64,000 nt of DNA from Klebsormidium nitens (taxonomy: Eukaryota; Streptophyta; Klebsormidiophyceae; Klebsormidiales; Klebsormidiaceae): assembly GCA_000708835.1 (NCBI GenBank), contig DF237341.1:23108-87107 (forward strand), given 5' to 3'. A model generated the notes under the pieces. That model saw only the letters and a list, made by a program, of their open reading frames with translations. It was not told the origin of the DNA and did not search any database. The stretch's first letter is position 1, and every line of letters begins with the position of its first letter. The position numbers were made by a program, and so were the translations under genes. Shown here piece by piece: positions 39,701-52,003 of this stretch.

Positions 39701-42646
39701 AGCCTGACCAGGAAGCCGGACCACAATGATTGGTCGGACGCAGAATAGCAGGACCCGTTCGAAAGACAACGGCGTTGGTGGATGCTCACTTGGTGTTGTA
39801 GTCGCGGATGGGGTTTGTGGGCTTGACCAGCTTGTCCAGCAGCACCTTGCCCTTGCCCGACACCAGCGTCACGCGCGTCAGCTCCAGCCCCGCCTCCGTG
39901 TAGCACTGCACAGCACACACGCAGCCAGGCGGCTCAGCCAATGCGATACACGTCTGACAAAGCACGGCTGTGTCGGAGAGGAGAACCCACACATGCAAGT
40001 GGTGGTAAGCTTGCAGCAATCAGCTTGTGACCAGGTGGACTTCGAGCTATCCCTACTTTCTCAAACCCTTTCACTAAAAGACGGCACCCGGTTCTCACCA
40101 TTTCGCAGTCCACTGCCACCATGGGCTGCCGCTTCTTTGTACCTGCCAAGTCTACTGCAGGCCGCGTCTGTACAAAACCTGCACAGTCAAGGTGGTCGTC
40201 AAGTTAAAGGTGAAAAACGCAGATTGTCCTCCTGCTTGCGCCTCAGTTATAGACGAGAGTCAGGCACCCGCCTCCTCAACTGCTGATCTTGAGTAGTCCA
40301 CTATCATGAACCAAAATCGTCGAAACATGTTCCAGTCAAGATTCCAATCGGCTCGTCCCCAGATCCGGACAGAAGTGCAAGCCCTACCTGGCGGACAAGT
40401 CGGTGGATCCCCTGGTATGACTGTTGGATACTCGTTGTCCCGCATCTCTGTTTCTGTCAGCACGTAATAGGAGGGGGGGAACGGAGGAGGACCGCTGTTC
40501 CTCCTCCTCGAAAAAACGGGGGCCCCACGAGCTGCACCAGCCTTCGCCCCCGCTCCTTGCCCTGCTTTCACATCAGCTGCCTCAGACGTGCTTGCTTTCT
40601 CAGAAGAACCCTCCACGCCATTCCGTTCGTCTGCTGCCGGCGTCCCTACGCCTTCCCCTGGAGCTGGCCCCACTTCTCCGCTCTCTTGTTGGTCTGCGCC
40701 AGCTAGTGACGACCCTTCTGGTGGCTCTGCTGTGGTTCCTCTCTTCCCACTGCCCTGCTCCAACATGTCAGTAATCTCGCCCTCCTCTGTTGCTCCACTC
40801 ACTACACTTTTGCCCTCCACTTTCTGTCTCTTCTTCTGAGGTTCTGCGACCTGGAGTGCCGGTTCAGCTGTAACTGCCCCTTTCCCGTTCACCGCTGTGC
40901 TAGCTGGCGGAGGCTTCTCCCCTGCATCCCCCAGCTTGCGCTTTTTGACCCCAGGCAGAGACAGCAACACGCCGGCCGCACTGACCACGTCCGCTGTGGG
41001 CCTGAGGAAGCAGGTCAGGCAGCTGAGGCAGCGGAAAATAGTTTACTTGTGTGCTTCTACTATGCAAACTGGCAGCAATTGATACTTTGATATTCTACGG
41101 AGTGCATCTTTACTAAAATTAAGGCAACGCGACTGACATGCAATCACTCCCGCATACATCAGAACCAGTCATCGAGCGGGATTGTCAACAGGCATTGATA
41201 TCAGTTTCCTCTTGGCCAAGATGTCACCGATTACTTTCGTGCCATTTTGAGAATAGTGTGAAGACACGCTCCCACATAAGTCAACGGCCTGACGAGGACA
41301 CGAAGCACCTATTGTTCTTCGAAGGATGCACGGAGAAGCTACTGGACTTCGGAAACAACACTGCAAGAAAGCTAGATTTATTCAGACCGGAAAGCAGGAA
41401 CTTACTCGAGCCCCCCGGCAACTCGATGTGTGCCAAACGTGGTCCGGATGTTGGGAAAGAGGTCTGGCCTGGCGGAAAACAGAACGGGGTCCAGGCCCGC
41501 GGCATACAGCAGGACCACCTTGGACACGAGAGGCTTGTTCTTAAGGAAAACCCAGGGAGGCATGATGCCGTCCGCCAGCGTCCACGTAACCAAGCCAGAC
41601 ACATCCTGCAGCAGTCAATAACAACGCTCAAGTTGCGAAATACGTGTGCAAATGGAGCGCAGATATCACTCGAGGAACCACTCAATACCCTCACTTGAAG
41701 CCGTTGCTGAAAGTGTGGTGTTGCAGGAAAATATCCGAGGAGTGCCTGGTTCCAAATAACCCTAGCACTGGGGGCCAGAACCTACTCACCTGAAGTCGTA
41801 TCAGCTGCTCTGAGCGCGCAGGAGGCTTCAGTTCGATCTCTGCTCGAGCCTGCATGCACCACTTACGGATTAGAAGACAAATTGAGTGCTCACCAACTCG
41901 CACTCATATATTGTTGAATCATCGTGCTGATCTTAAGAATAGACATCCTATGCTTTTGAGTGACAAACAAACTAAAAGCTTGGTCAGACTAAGTATTGCA
42001 GAATGGTTGTTGAAAGCTTCCCACAAATCAGTCTTCTAATCCGGATGAAAGCCTCACGTTAGGTCCATACACGTCGTAGTAGTCACTCATTGTACCCTTC
42101 CCTTGTTCCACCAGCTTTGCTTTCTTCTTTCGTTGACGTCTCTTGCTTCCAAGTCGAGCAGGAGCTGCAAATGGAAAAAATGGTCCAGAGATCAATGGAC
42201 AAGCCAACTGGCATGTCTTAAACCTTGTTGCACTTCAAGAAGTTCGTTGTAAAGGCTGGTCCACAAGGAGGAATCCCATGTTCATTCACTGGCATTCAGG
42301 GCGGGTGAAATATTAAGCAGCAACAGCATTTCAGCACCGCACCATTACCAGCTTCTCCAATATCGGAGCCCTGCAAGCAATGCCAAAGTATAGAAACGCA
42401 ACTTGGGGGTTTGAGGACTTGATGCTTGGTGGTGCGGATCAGCCCTGTAGTATGTCATTGACTGCACATATGGTTTGTTGACACTGAGAACGTCGGCGCT
42501 AAGCAAAACCCACCTTGAACACTTGAATTGGTGGCTTGCCCCATCTCAAATGTTTGCTGCGGAACAAACTCCCCTTCTTCAATCTCTCCATCCTCCTTTT
42601 CGGCCCCTGCACCTAGCAAGCCCCTGTAGTTGATTGGCACGTCCAT
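36741..42646 (-). CDS. SDN5: DEDDh 3'-5' RNA exonuclease, SDN5/REXO5 type
   Basis: Fifteen exons: 42646-42514, 42164-42058, 41849-41790, 41605-41406, 41001-40388, 40178-40099, 39905-39790, 39465-39405, 39255-39178, 38971-38906, 38347-38224, 37995-37899, 37731-37583, 37383-37158, 36879-36741. All phases agree, giving 749 residues. An N-terminal block typical of plant SDN5 and animal REXO5 is present ([35 protein letters not shown]), then a low-complexity Lys/Glu/Ala linker, [16 protein letters not shown], and the nuclease domain. The DEDDh set is complete: D395 and E397 in AVDCEM, D478 in GHSLQSDL, H527 and D532 in HDSVEDA. The C-terminal part includes [15 protein letters not shown]. The family trims 3' ends of small RNAs, snoRNAs or rRNA in the nucleus or nucleolus; the substrate here is inferred. 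The tail after H527 is less conserved but splice-consistent. Confidence 0.93.
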
Positions 42647-43238
42647 CAGTAAGCTCTCCTAAGAGGAACAGGTCTCCACCCCTTCTCTGGCACCTACAGA
42701 TCAGTATTTACTATTGCCCCATTGTCGCCCTAGTCACTGTCAGCGCGTTCACGTATGAAGCCCCAGCTCCTTTCAGCTAGGCAGGCAGAGTTCTGGGCTC
42801 AAGCTCAGTGCTTCAGGAACGTCTCCGCTTCCAGCCTTGCAACCAGGCGTGGAGCAGAACGGAAAGAGCTCAAACCTGCATTTCGCGGCGACGTGATCGG
42901 AGCCAACATCTTTTTGATGCTTGACGACTTGGTAGTAAAGGTCGCTCGAGCTGGCGGAGCCGTTCCGGTAGCATGGGAGCGGAATATCACTGAAGTTCCG
43001 CTCTCACACCCTTCCCCAGCTCTAGCTGATCTTCCTGTGCCATGCAATGGCATCTTCCCCACTTCGCATTTCAACCTGCTTCACGTCTTGGACACCATTG
43101 GCGTTTCCTTCAAGTGGCATCAGTTGTACTAGTAGCAATTGCATCGGCAGCGGGCACCATTTTAATGAAGCTCCTGACCTTTCATGATTGTGCTTTGTAA
43201 GAAAGAAAACTGGCGATCTGCCACATACAGGAGGAGAC
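42647..43238. promoter_or_regulatory. Divergent 5' region between SDN5 and Cys-cluster gene
   Basis: This region separates two divergent start codons. If the Cys-cluster gene starts at 43239 it is 592 bp; if its coding begins at the ATG at 42755 only 108 bp remain. A plus-strand frame stays open from 42755 to 43132 (MKPQLLSARQAEFWAQAQCF onward) and could be a first exon. No TATA box was seen. Confidence 0.4.
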
Positions 43239-46200
43239 ATGATTCACGGCAGCTCCAGTTGCCCTCGGTGTTGTGCAACTTTTCATGCTGCATTAGACGA
43301 ACGCCCAGCTTGGATTGAAAGGGTGCGCCAGGTTGACGCTCCGAAACAGACTCCTTGGAGTAGCCACGTTCAGAATGTAGATGATGTGGGTTCCAAAAGT
43401 GAATGTGCCCAGGTTTCAGCCCAAATCAGCCTCCGGTGTCCACGTTGTAAGGGCCAGCTGGCCTTTTGCGAGATCTGCGAGAAGCCCCTCCCAGTTCCAG
43501 TGGAGACGGAAGGGTGAGGATGCTGCCTTACTCGCATGTCCACGGGCTTGTTGGAAAAGGATTGCCCCTCATTGTTGCAGCATTCTGCAGCTGGTTTTCA
43601 GTCCAGCTGATGTCTGACATCCAGATGCCAATTCAGCGATATGCATGCCTAGGCGTGTGTGCGAACTGGATTGGTGACAATTGCAACCAAGGCCCTGGAG
43701 TAATGCAAATAACCTGGACCATGCAGGCCTTCCAAGTGCAAGACATGTGGCTACCCTGTTCACTTCCCCACGGATACTGGCATCACCGCAGCTCCGCAGA
43801 GACTTTCTGCTGAGCAGGTAACCAACGTCTATCCTCGTTGACAACATCCGTTTTGTGTCACAAGCATTGTCGAAAGGTCCTAGTGCCTTCCCCGAATCAA
43901 CGATGTTGACCAACTGTGACGCCAGCTCAGCTTTCTTGCAGGTCAGGCGCATCCAGCTGTCTCTCTGTGGCAGGAGGTCGTACTATGCGACAAAGCAAGT
44001 TGAGCTTGGGCGCCTCAGCCAGGTGGGTGGTGGGCCAGGCAACACCAATTCTGGAGGCCGTTAAAGAACAAGCTTTTGGTCCAGCCTCCTCATACGAAAC
44101 CTTCTGTTGCATTAGAGCTAGCCTATGTGATAGTAGTGCCAGGCTGTTGTCCTCGCAGTATCAGGTGTTTCCTGATCCGCAGTCTTGTACAATTGCCTGG
44201 TCACACTACCACCAGCTGGAATAGTGATGCAATAAAAAGTCATGGAACTCCATTCCATTGGCTGCTAATCCCTTCCACTTTCACAGGCATACGCTGAGCT
44301 GCGGGCGCCAGCGACCACCCCACTACTGCTGGGGCCACCTTTGGGAGATGGCCTGTCTCTTGGAGACATCAAGACGCCTGACTTTAAGTCATATCTGGCA
44401 CCGCACCCGGCCGAGCTTGGAGATGGTGCTACAGTGTTCCCGTTACATCGCAAGCGGAAGGATGGCTCTCTGAGTGGTGCGTTGAATGACAGCAACAAGA
44501 GCGCCACGCCTAGCAGTGACGAGAAGCGGAGCACAAGCTCCGACATCCGTGGCCGGGGCGCCCCAACGCCCATCACGTCTGTGTCTGCCTCGGGCCGCTT
44601 ATCGCACCCTCCCATCAAGCGTCGGAAACTCGAGCTGCAACCCCCGCCCTGCACAGTGGCCTTGCAGGGCGGACACGGGGAAGAACAGCCACTAGGTCCG
44701 GGTTCCGGCATCTCTCTGTCGTTCCGGTCTGGTAAGTCGGGCCACCCTTTCCAAGAAACAAACGTCGCGGCAGCTACCGGGAACACCCTTCGTGCGACAG
44801 AAGGGGTCGGAAACGAGGGGGTCCTGGGGGTGGGGAGCAGTAGTCAGGACCTTGAGCACCATACCCCCCCAGATGCAGCGGAAGATCGGGTGGGTCAGGA
44901 AAAGGGCCTCGAGGAGCTGAGCAGCGGGGGGCACAGCAGGGTGAATGCGCGGGTGGGGGACGACAGCGGGAGCGGGCAACATGCAAGCCAGGAGCCGAAC
45001 ATCGAAAGATCGAGACCAGCGGATGCTGTTAAGATGGCACGTCGAGAAGAGTACGTCGGGAAGCCGAAGTCCAGGGCGGAAGCTGGGGTTGCATCTGGAA
45101 GTGAGGACCCAAGCCTAGAAAAGCAGGGGAAAGGGGAAGCTCCGCGGTGTGCGTGTACGTGTAGAGAGGGTTCTGAGGCAGCATGCCGGCCCTGCCGTCT
45201 GAGGGAGGTGGAGGCCGCTCTGGTGCTGTGCCGCTACCAGCTGCTGTGCCTCAAGTGCCCGGCTACCGAGGCGCAGGAGAGGGACGCACAAGCACGCCCC
45301 GCTTTTGACCTTGCGGACCTGGCGCTGCTCAGAGCACGCCTGGGGGCTCTTGCAACAGGGGGGGACAGCGAGCAGGGAGGCTGCTGCAAAGCTGTGCTGG
45401 AGGGGGCGGAGCGATTCTTGGAGCAAAGGCCGGGTCTGCTCCATCTCAGGGTAAGGTGCCGGAGTGCACTGGTCGAGTCGCTCAAATGATTAATCGGCCC
45501 ACACTTGGACTTGCCAACACGCTAGTACAACAATGGTTCGGCATCTTCTCCTCCTCAACATCAGTTCAACATCAGTTTCTGTGTACAGATCGAAGTCAGA
45601 CCCTTCGCTCTTGTGACGCTGATAGTTGATGCAATCTCGCTTGTAACGCAGTGATTCTTGTTTCCCTTATGCAGGAGTTTTCGCAGGCAGCAGGAAAGGC
45701 GAGCCGGCGCAGCTGCGCAGACCTGGGTGCCTTCAGCCAGCAATACCCCTCTCGCCCATTGGTCAGCCATCTTTGCTTCTCCGTATTTCCGCTATCTCAT
45801 GCCGTACAAGTTGTCGTTCAGCCCAGTCAAGGGAGTGAGGGAGACAAGTGGGGCTTGTTTACAATTGAGATGATTGAGGTTCTGATTGCAAGTAGGGCAT
45901 CGGCAAGCTTCGTCTCGGATCGAGCAAAGTACCAACGGCAATACGGACGGCCTTCGCTGTCGAGAAGTTCAGATTTTCGATCATGCCTTTCTGCTTTCGA
46001 TTTTCGCTGCGACCCTGAATATCGAGGAATCCGGAAAAGACAACGGCGAAGCTTTCTGGACTCTTGTGATATTCGCATTGGCGTATGTGTAGCTTCAACG
46101 GGTGGAAAGGGAACTTCGCTCTTGAAACGGACATCGATGTGAATCAGATGTTCCTTCATGCCCGCAACCTGGCCAACTCGCGAATTGCACAAACGCACTA

Positions 46201-46681
46201 ATTACGTCGGAGGGCCGTCCTTTTAGTCTCGCCACGGAAGCTGTTAGACATGTGCGAAAGGCTCGGTACAAGAGCTGTTCGAGCCTGGTCGCGTTGACTT
46301 CGAAGGGGCTGAATGCGTATCCGCCCGTAATTGCAGGCTGGCCTCCGAGCGCTGAAGTCACTCCTTGACGAGAGGAGCACTGATGCTCACGCACGTGCCA
46401 GGGCTGCCACGTCACCGTTCAGGGGCCTCCTGGTGACCATCTCCGACCAGGTCGAGGCCCTGCGGAGGTCCGGTGCGGCTGTCGGACAGTCAGGAAGTAC
46501 GGGTGCGAGCGAGACCATAGGCCGATCGGTGTTCGCGGACCTGCAAGCGGTGGTTCGTGAAAGGGAAGCAGTAAAAACACTGCAGGAAGGAGAGCTGAGA
46601 GAACGGAGGCGATTAAAAGAGATTTGCGGGGACCTGAGAGAACTGTATCGAACTATCTGGTCAACCGTTGGAGGTTTGTAA
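43239..46681 (+). CDS. Cys-cluster (putative zinc-binding) protein of unknown function
   Basis: Proposed exons: 43239-43513, 43727-43817, 43942-44022, 44287-45450, a 24-base exon 45675-45698, and 46337-46681. Phases agree and give about 659 residues. The N-terminus has repeated Cys pairs: SCPRCCATFH, LRCPRCKGQLAFCEICEKPL and SKCKTCGYPVHFP, as expected of zinc ribbons or knuckles. A long central exon is Ser/Gly/Glu-rich and probably disordered, with KRRKLE as a possible nuclear signal and a second Cys cluster (RCACTCREGSEAACRPCRLR). The C-terminus is helical (AGLRALKSLLDERS, then QAVVREREAVKTLQEGELRE). I do not recognise the family. The start could instead be 42755. The micro-exon would use a GC donor (AAG|GCGAGC); without it the flanking exons also join in phase. 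Confidence 0.62.
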
Positions 46682-48573
46682 TCCGTTTGTCATCTTGCTC
46701 GCGGCCTTGCCAAGGCTCCGAGAAGCTTCAACGGACGTCTGGTCTGATAAATATGTCATGAGCTAGCACCGCCTCTCTGACTCGCTTCTCTTGCGGGAGC
46801 TTTGCAAGCTCAAGTGATGCACGCCGCACTGATGGAGCAATTCTGCATGAAATAATACCGTTGTACCTTCGAGGTCGCTACTTCGAACGAGTAATCTACG
46901 TGCGTACCCTGGTCGCAAAATTGAGCAAATTTAGGAATCCGTGATCTTGTGCAGCAAAGCCCTAAAAGGACAGGCCGGCCACACCTTGAGAAAAGCGTTA
47001 GCGCAGCTCTTCTGCAGCTAGGCCTGACACGTTCCGCAGAGCTCCTAACAGTCGATCTAGCTTATAATTCGGCCGGCCCACAACCAAACGGCAACGGCGC
47101 GCCATGATCCGTTTATATTCTAGAAAGTGTGTGCGCCAACTGTGGCGATCGACATGATCCGAGTTCCTCATTATATAAGGTTTGGCTATATTTTAACAAG
47201 GTCATGCAGCGCGCTGCATTATGCTGGACGTATCGTTGATCATCTTGATTCTCAAGTGACCAAGGGTCCGATCCTCCGCATGCCTATGTGCCAGGAATCT
47301 CAATGATCTGCGGAGCTATTAGATCGAGGACTCCGGCGTATGGAACAATCTAAAGTATGCGTAAGACTTCCTTTAAGGACAAAATTTGAACGAACATGTA
47401 CTTCTTTCTCATTTGAGTAAGTCTCATTCTGAAGCTTCCCCTGTTCTGCTAAGGACCAGGCCTGTTGTTGCTAGCTCTTGGAACGGCCCGAGATTTAACG
47501 CATAACGCGCTCAAACGACCACTCGGCTACTCGCAGTTGACACTCATGCACTCCTGCCTCTGCGTTGGATTCAATCACGTCGTTACTTCTCCGTCACCCG
47601 GATCAAGATGCAACCAGGCCAGGTACTGGTAGGCACGTTCTCGCGCGGCCAAATGTTTGCTGCAAATCTGTACAGAAGATTACGCGCGCGCGCGAGCTGG
47701 CGAGCTACAGCGTCAAGGCGGCATATGCGGACCAACGGTGTGCCTAAGCTGGGCGGTTGTGAAGTGCTGCAACTTGCCCAAATTTGTGAATACAGCTCCT
47801 CCGAGTCGAGCGTCTGCGCCTTTCCGTTTACCTGCATCATGCACTTTGGAAACGACAGGCGCTCGCACGTGCTTATGGATGAACCTTGCCTATGCTTGCT
47901 CAGAATTCCAAATGTTACTCGATCTTGTGGATAAGACACCCTATCGTCAAGTAAAGTTTCCGTACGAGCCACAAGAAACATTCTTACCCAAGCCTTTGTC
48001 CAGGATCAAACTAGCAGTGCATGGCGTTGGCTTGCCGCTGCTTCCGAATGTCAAGTCGACTGCGGTGTCAGAAGTGCCGATGGCCATCGTGACGTGGAGG
48101 CAAACCGATCTGTCCACTTATCATGAGTTGCTGGCGGCTCAGAGGCGTCCCAACTCCCCTTGGGCTCCAAGCTGAGCTTGACAAGCTGTTCCCTCAGTAC
48201 CCGGCAGGGAACTTCGAAGGCAACAAGGCCCCCCCGACACACCCGCCGCATGTGGGCGTGTTCCAGGCTGTCGCCAGTTCTGTGCATGGACACAACCGTT
48301 GGCCTTCGACGACTTGTGAGGCTCTTTCTGTCTGTAGTTCACTGCCATGCCCGCTACACCACTCGAGCAGCTCTGCAGTCTTATGGCGCCCGTTGCAGTG
48401 TCAAGACTCCAATCCAAGGGCTTCAGGAAGTTCTCATGTTACAGTCCAGGCCTTTGGATCCAGCCCATAGCATTAAGCGTCGTCTGCTCTACTTCTGTTT
48501 TCAAAAGCTCTAGTCGCTCGGCTGCGGAGTTGACGAGGTCGCGCATTGCTTTCGGAGGGGAGCCCTCCCACAG
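46682..48573. other. Region upstream of the acidic-protein gene; probably holds its missing 5' exon
   Basis: About 1.9 kb. It should contain the promoter and at least one 5' exon ending in phase 1, which I could not identify with confidence. A frame starting MPATPLEQLCSLMAPVAVSR at 48347 looks like a transit peptide but does not join in phase. A CG microsatellite (ttacgcgcgcgcgcgag) lies near 47681. No other feature seen. Confidence 0.4.
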
Positions 48574-51500
48574 AAAAGCTGGCGGCTGCCATTGCGTTGG
48601 GGAGCATTCAGCTCGGACTGGTAGAAGCATCAAGGAAGCGAGTTCGCGCATTTGCAAGGGCAGTTTCAAGCGGAGTGAAGCTGTCTATCAAGCACGTGTG
48701 GTTTCGCCGGTCTTTCATCACGCGTCCCCCGCAGGCTGCGCAGCTCACGGACGACGTTCTCGCGGTGCAAGACAAGACCGATATGATGGAGACGGCCCAG
48801 GTAAAGCAGCCTCCGTGTCGCGATGTGTTCCTATCCGTTGCTCTCTGTTCATCTCTTAATGTGATTGCTTATCCTTCACATTTTGCAGGCTGTCCTTCAG
48901 GGTCTATTTTTTCAAGCCTCGTGATCTTTTGAGTAAAGATGAAGGGAGCGAAATTACAGTTCGAAAAGGAAACCCTTGTTAACAAATGCAGGTGGCAAAA
49001 CAAATGATGATGTTTTCGCGAGAGAGGTTAATCAAAGAACATGGCTGTATTGAATATCTTGGCAAGAGATTCATAAGTTGATACATTCTTCGTTTGGCCA
49101 GAGTCTCCTCAACTTGCCAGCAACTGGTGATGTAGCTTCGTTTCAGGCACTGCTCTCCACCTGACAGCACGTAGCCTCTGAGGCGCAAGCCCACGTGCTC
49201 AAAGTTCTAACTTCATCTGGTTCCTGCGCTCGCAGCAACCATCCGGCCAGGAGCTAATTGATCGTGGGGTGCTGGTGAAGCGCATCGAGCAGGTGAGTTG
49301 GAGCACCAAGATTAAACCTCGCACACCGATAGATGCCCTGAGAAACGTTGTAGTAGCGCCAACCGCATTCCTCACGAACTTTGTCTCGTGATGCGGTTCT
49401 TCTATCAAGCCGATATCATTGTCAGGTTAGATGACCCTTTCCAAGGTGCACGGTGTGGATTTCGAGAACTGCTCTTGAATTAAGCCTGTCCAAGGGCAAA
49501 GCCGTGCGGAGAATACAGTCCCTTATGTCACAGTGTACCCGCACTTCAAAGGCAAGGAGGTGAAGTGGATTAGGTTGTTGTTTGTTCGACAGCCTATTCT
49601 TCTTCGAGAAATCTCCTTACTCCCATGAAAAAGCTCTCAGGATTGACTGTATGTGTCTGTCGATGTCGTATCAATGCGACCTGAAGGGGATGCGCTGAAC
49701 TTTCAATCAATTACCTTTTCTTACTTTTCGGTCCACTATTTGGCCCGGCACATTTGCACATGAACTGACCTGACTCCGCCACCTTGCTTGCGTGCAGATC
49801 GAGCACCAGCTGAGCGACCTCGCATCGCAAGTCCCGACCACTCCCAAGTCGCCCCTGGACGCCCAATTCAGCGCCCCGGGCACCCCCCAGGCCGGGGCCG
49901 GCAAACCGGTGCCGCTCACCAAGCGGGTGGAGCAGCTCGAGGAGGAGCTCGCGGAAGCCAAGCACGTGAGGCTCACGTCGGAACGAACCGTTGGATGTGC
50001 CTCTGTCTATCGAAGATCTTGAGTCCCACAAATGGAAAGTGTACCTCGAAAGAATGAAACTGGACCTAGTTGGCACTGTCAGAACGAGAACAGTCCAAAA
50101 TTTCAGGAAGGTACATGTGTAGATATTTTATGGCTGCCATGTGCCCCGCCACTAGTGTTTTGGCCGGGATTGATAGAGACCTTCTCTGACTATTGAAGTG
50201 TGACTGTCAGCACCTTAAGCTTCGAAAGGCCCTTTTACTTTCCCCCGGTCGTACGCTCTTTCTGACGCCTTCGCTTACGTTGCTGCCCGTGCAGAGGCTG
50301 GCGGAGCTGGCCCCCCCTCCCAGCGGGTGGGAGCGCCCGGGTGAGCCCGGGGAGCAGGTGCCCGCCCGCGAGCGCCGCCCCGCCAGGCGAGCCCAGCAGG
50401 AGGCCGAGTGAGCAGCGCCTCTTCGAAACTCTCTCCTGATGACGTCAGTCTATGCTAGAGGGGTTGTATTGTGGGTGGGCGCTCAAAAGTCGGTCTGAAG
50501 ATTTATCTGGTTTTTGAAGCAGTTGAAGTGCGGGCAAGCTTAAGGGATGGCCTTTTGACCATGTTCGCCTTGCTCCGATCACTAGCCTCTTTTGTCTCTT
50601 CTCAAGGTGCGCCCGCTTCAGGTCTTCTTTTCTCTGTGGATAATACGTCCACAAATACCGACCGACGCAACCATCAAGTTTTTATAGCAGTCACTACTTC
50701 GGAAGCAAAGACTATGTCGGAGTCTCTAGCCATTGGTCAGCGTTTGGCTTCTCAAGCTGTAGGTATCTCAATCAAAAGACTCACATCGCATTTAAACGGA
50801 ACAAATCACCTCTTTTCAACTCTCGTGGTGGACTACCCAATCAGAGAAGCTCCTGCCAGTCTTTCCAAGCTGTGAGCCAATAGCCGCGAGTGGGTTTCCA
50901 TGCTCCCACTCTGTCAGGCGGCCGCGTCACCCCCGCTTTTGCTGCGTGCTTCCCAGAGAAGAAGAGGAGGGAGGCGAGGAGGAGCAGGAGCGCGGGGTGC
51001 GCGCACAGCGGCGGGGGGCCGCCCCGCGGAAGAAGCCGCTGAGCGAGAGGATCAAGGGGCCGTTCGAGAGGCTGGAGGAGAAGGTCGAGGAGGCAGTCAA
51101 GGCTCCCAAGAAGAAGCAGACACGCCGCAAGGTGAGGAAGCCGAGGGGAGAAAGGTTGACTGCAGCTTAAGCCATTTGGTGGCGTGCGGATAGAACTTGT
51201 CTTGATGATATCGAACGGCAAGTCAACTTGTGAGTTTGCGGTTCTTAGGTGTCTCTGTAAGAAACATCGACACGTGGCGGTATGCGGGCTCTGCATTTTC
51301 CACTGACTGATTTGGCCCTTTCTTAGGGTATCCGCTGGCCTCGCTCTGATTCGACGTTATGTCGTTTGATCGCGTGGCTTGGTGACAAGGTTTGATCAGT
51401 CATTGCCGTTTGAGATACCGTTTTGCAACAGTCCGCGACCTTGACTTGCCTTTGCTTTCGCTTTCATTGCTGATTGCTTGGTGCAACTCCCGTTTTGGAC

Positions 51501-52003
51501 AGGAGGAACAGTACGAGGAGGAAGAGGAAGAGGAGGAGGAGGAGTACGAAGAGGAAGAAGAAGAAGAAGAGGAGTACGAGGAGGCGCCGGCGCCCAAGAA
51601 GAAGGTGACGCGCCCGCAGCGGGAGGAGGCGGCGCCCAAGAAGACGACGATGGGCCGCGCGCGGCGCGAGGAGGAGGAAGAAGCGGCGCCCCGCAAGAAG
51701 GCGCCGGCCAAGAAGAAGGCCGCGCGGCCCAGCAGGGAGGAGGAAGAAGAGGGAGAAGAGGAGGAGGAGCAAGAGAGGCAGGCGCCGGCGCGGGCGCGGG
51801 CGCCGCAGAAGGGGGCCCCGACGGCCCCGCGCGGCAAGGCGAAGCCCAAGGTGAAGCGCCGAATCATCGAAGAGGAGTACGAGGTCGAGGTGCCAGAGGA
51901 GGAAAGGGAGGAGGAAGGGGAGGAGGTCGAGGCGAAGCGGGGGGGCGCGAGAGGGGGTAGAGGGCGCCAGCGCCGGGGAGACAGGGGGTGTGCGTTCATG
52001 TGA
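48574..52003 (+). CDS. Coiled-coil, Glu/Lys/Arg-rich protein ending in a CaaX-like box, 5' end unresolved
   Basis: Six exons join in phase: 48574-48800, 49236-49292, 49798-49965, 50295-50407, 50957-51131, 51503-52003, giving 412 residues of the C-terminal part. The first exon (EKLAAAIALGSIQLGLVEAS, KRVRAFARAVSSGVKLSI) reads as an amphipathic helix; the next two are helical with a Pro/Gly linker (KRVEQLEEELAEAKH). The rest alternates runs of Glu with blocks such as PKKKVTRPQREEAAPKK and PRKKAPAKKKAARPSREEE, and ends KRGGARGGRGRQRRGDRG followed by CAFM. A C-terminal Cys-aliphatic-aromatic-Met fits a farnesylation-type CaaX box. No known family recognised. Function, location and the true start are unknown; a nuclear or membrane-attached structural role is only a guess. 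Confidence 0.7.
51503..51960 (+). repeat. Long purine-rich (GA) coding tract
   Basis: The last exon of the acidic protein is strongly purine-biased on the sense strand, with uninterrupted GAG/GAA runs at about 51503-51590 and again near 51735-51780 and 51890-51955. The bias follows from Glu, Lys and Arg codons. It produces long spurious open frames on the opposite strand. Confidence 0.85.

Noticed and set aside
44265-44786. Antisense frame of 173 codons
   Set aside because: It is opposite the long low-complexity exon of the Cys-cluster gene and starts and stops without splice logic.
47608-48175. Overlapping plus-strand frames of 108 and 172 codons
   Set aside because: Composition is erratic with many Cys and Arg, and no conserved motif or in-phase junction to the acidic-protein exons was found.
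48439-48550. Minus-strand helix-like frame (NSAAERLELLKTEVEQTTLN)
   Set aside because: Looks coiled-coil-like, but it is isolated, lies antisense just upstream of a plus-strand exon and has no partner exons; probably chance.
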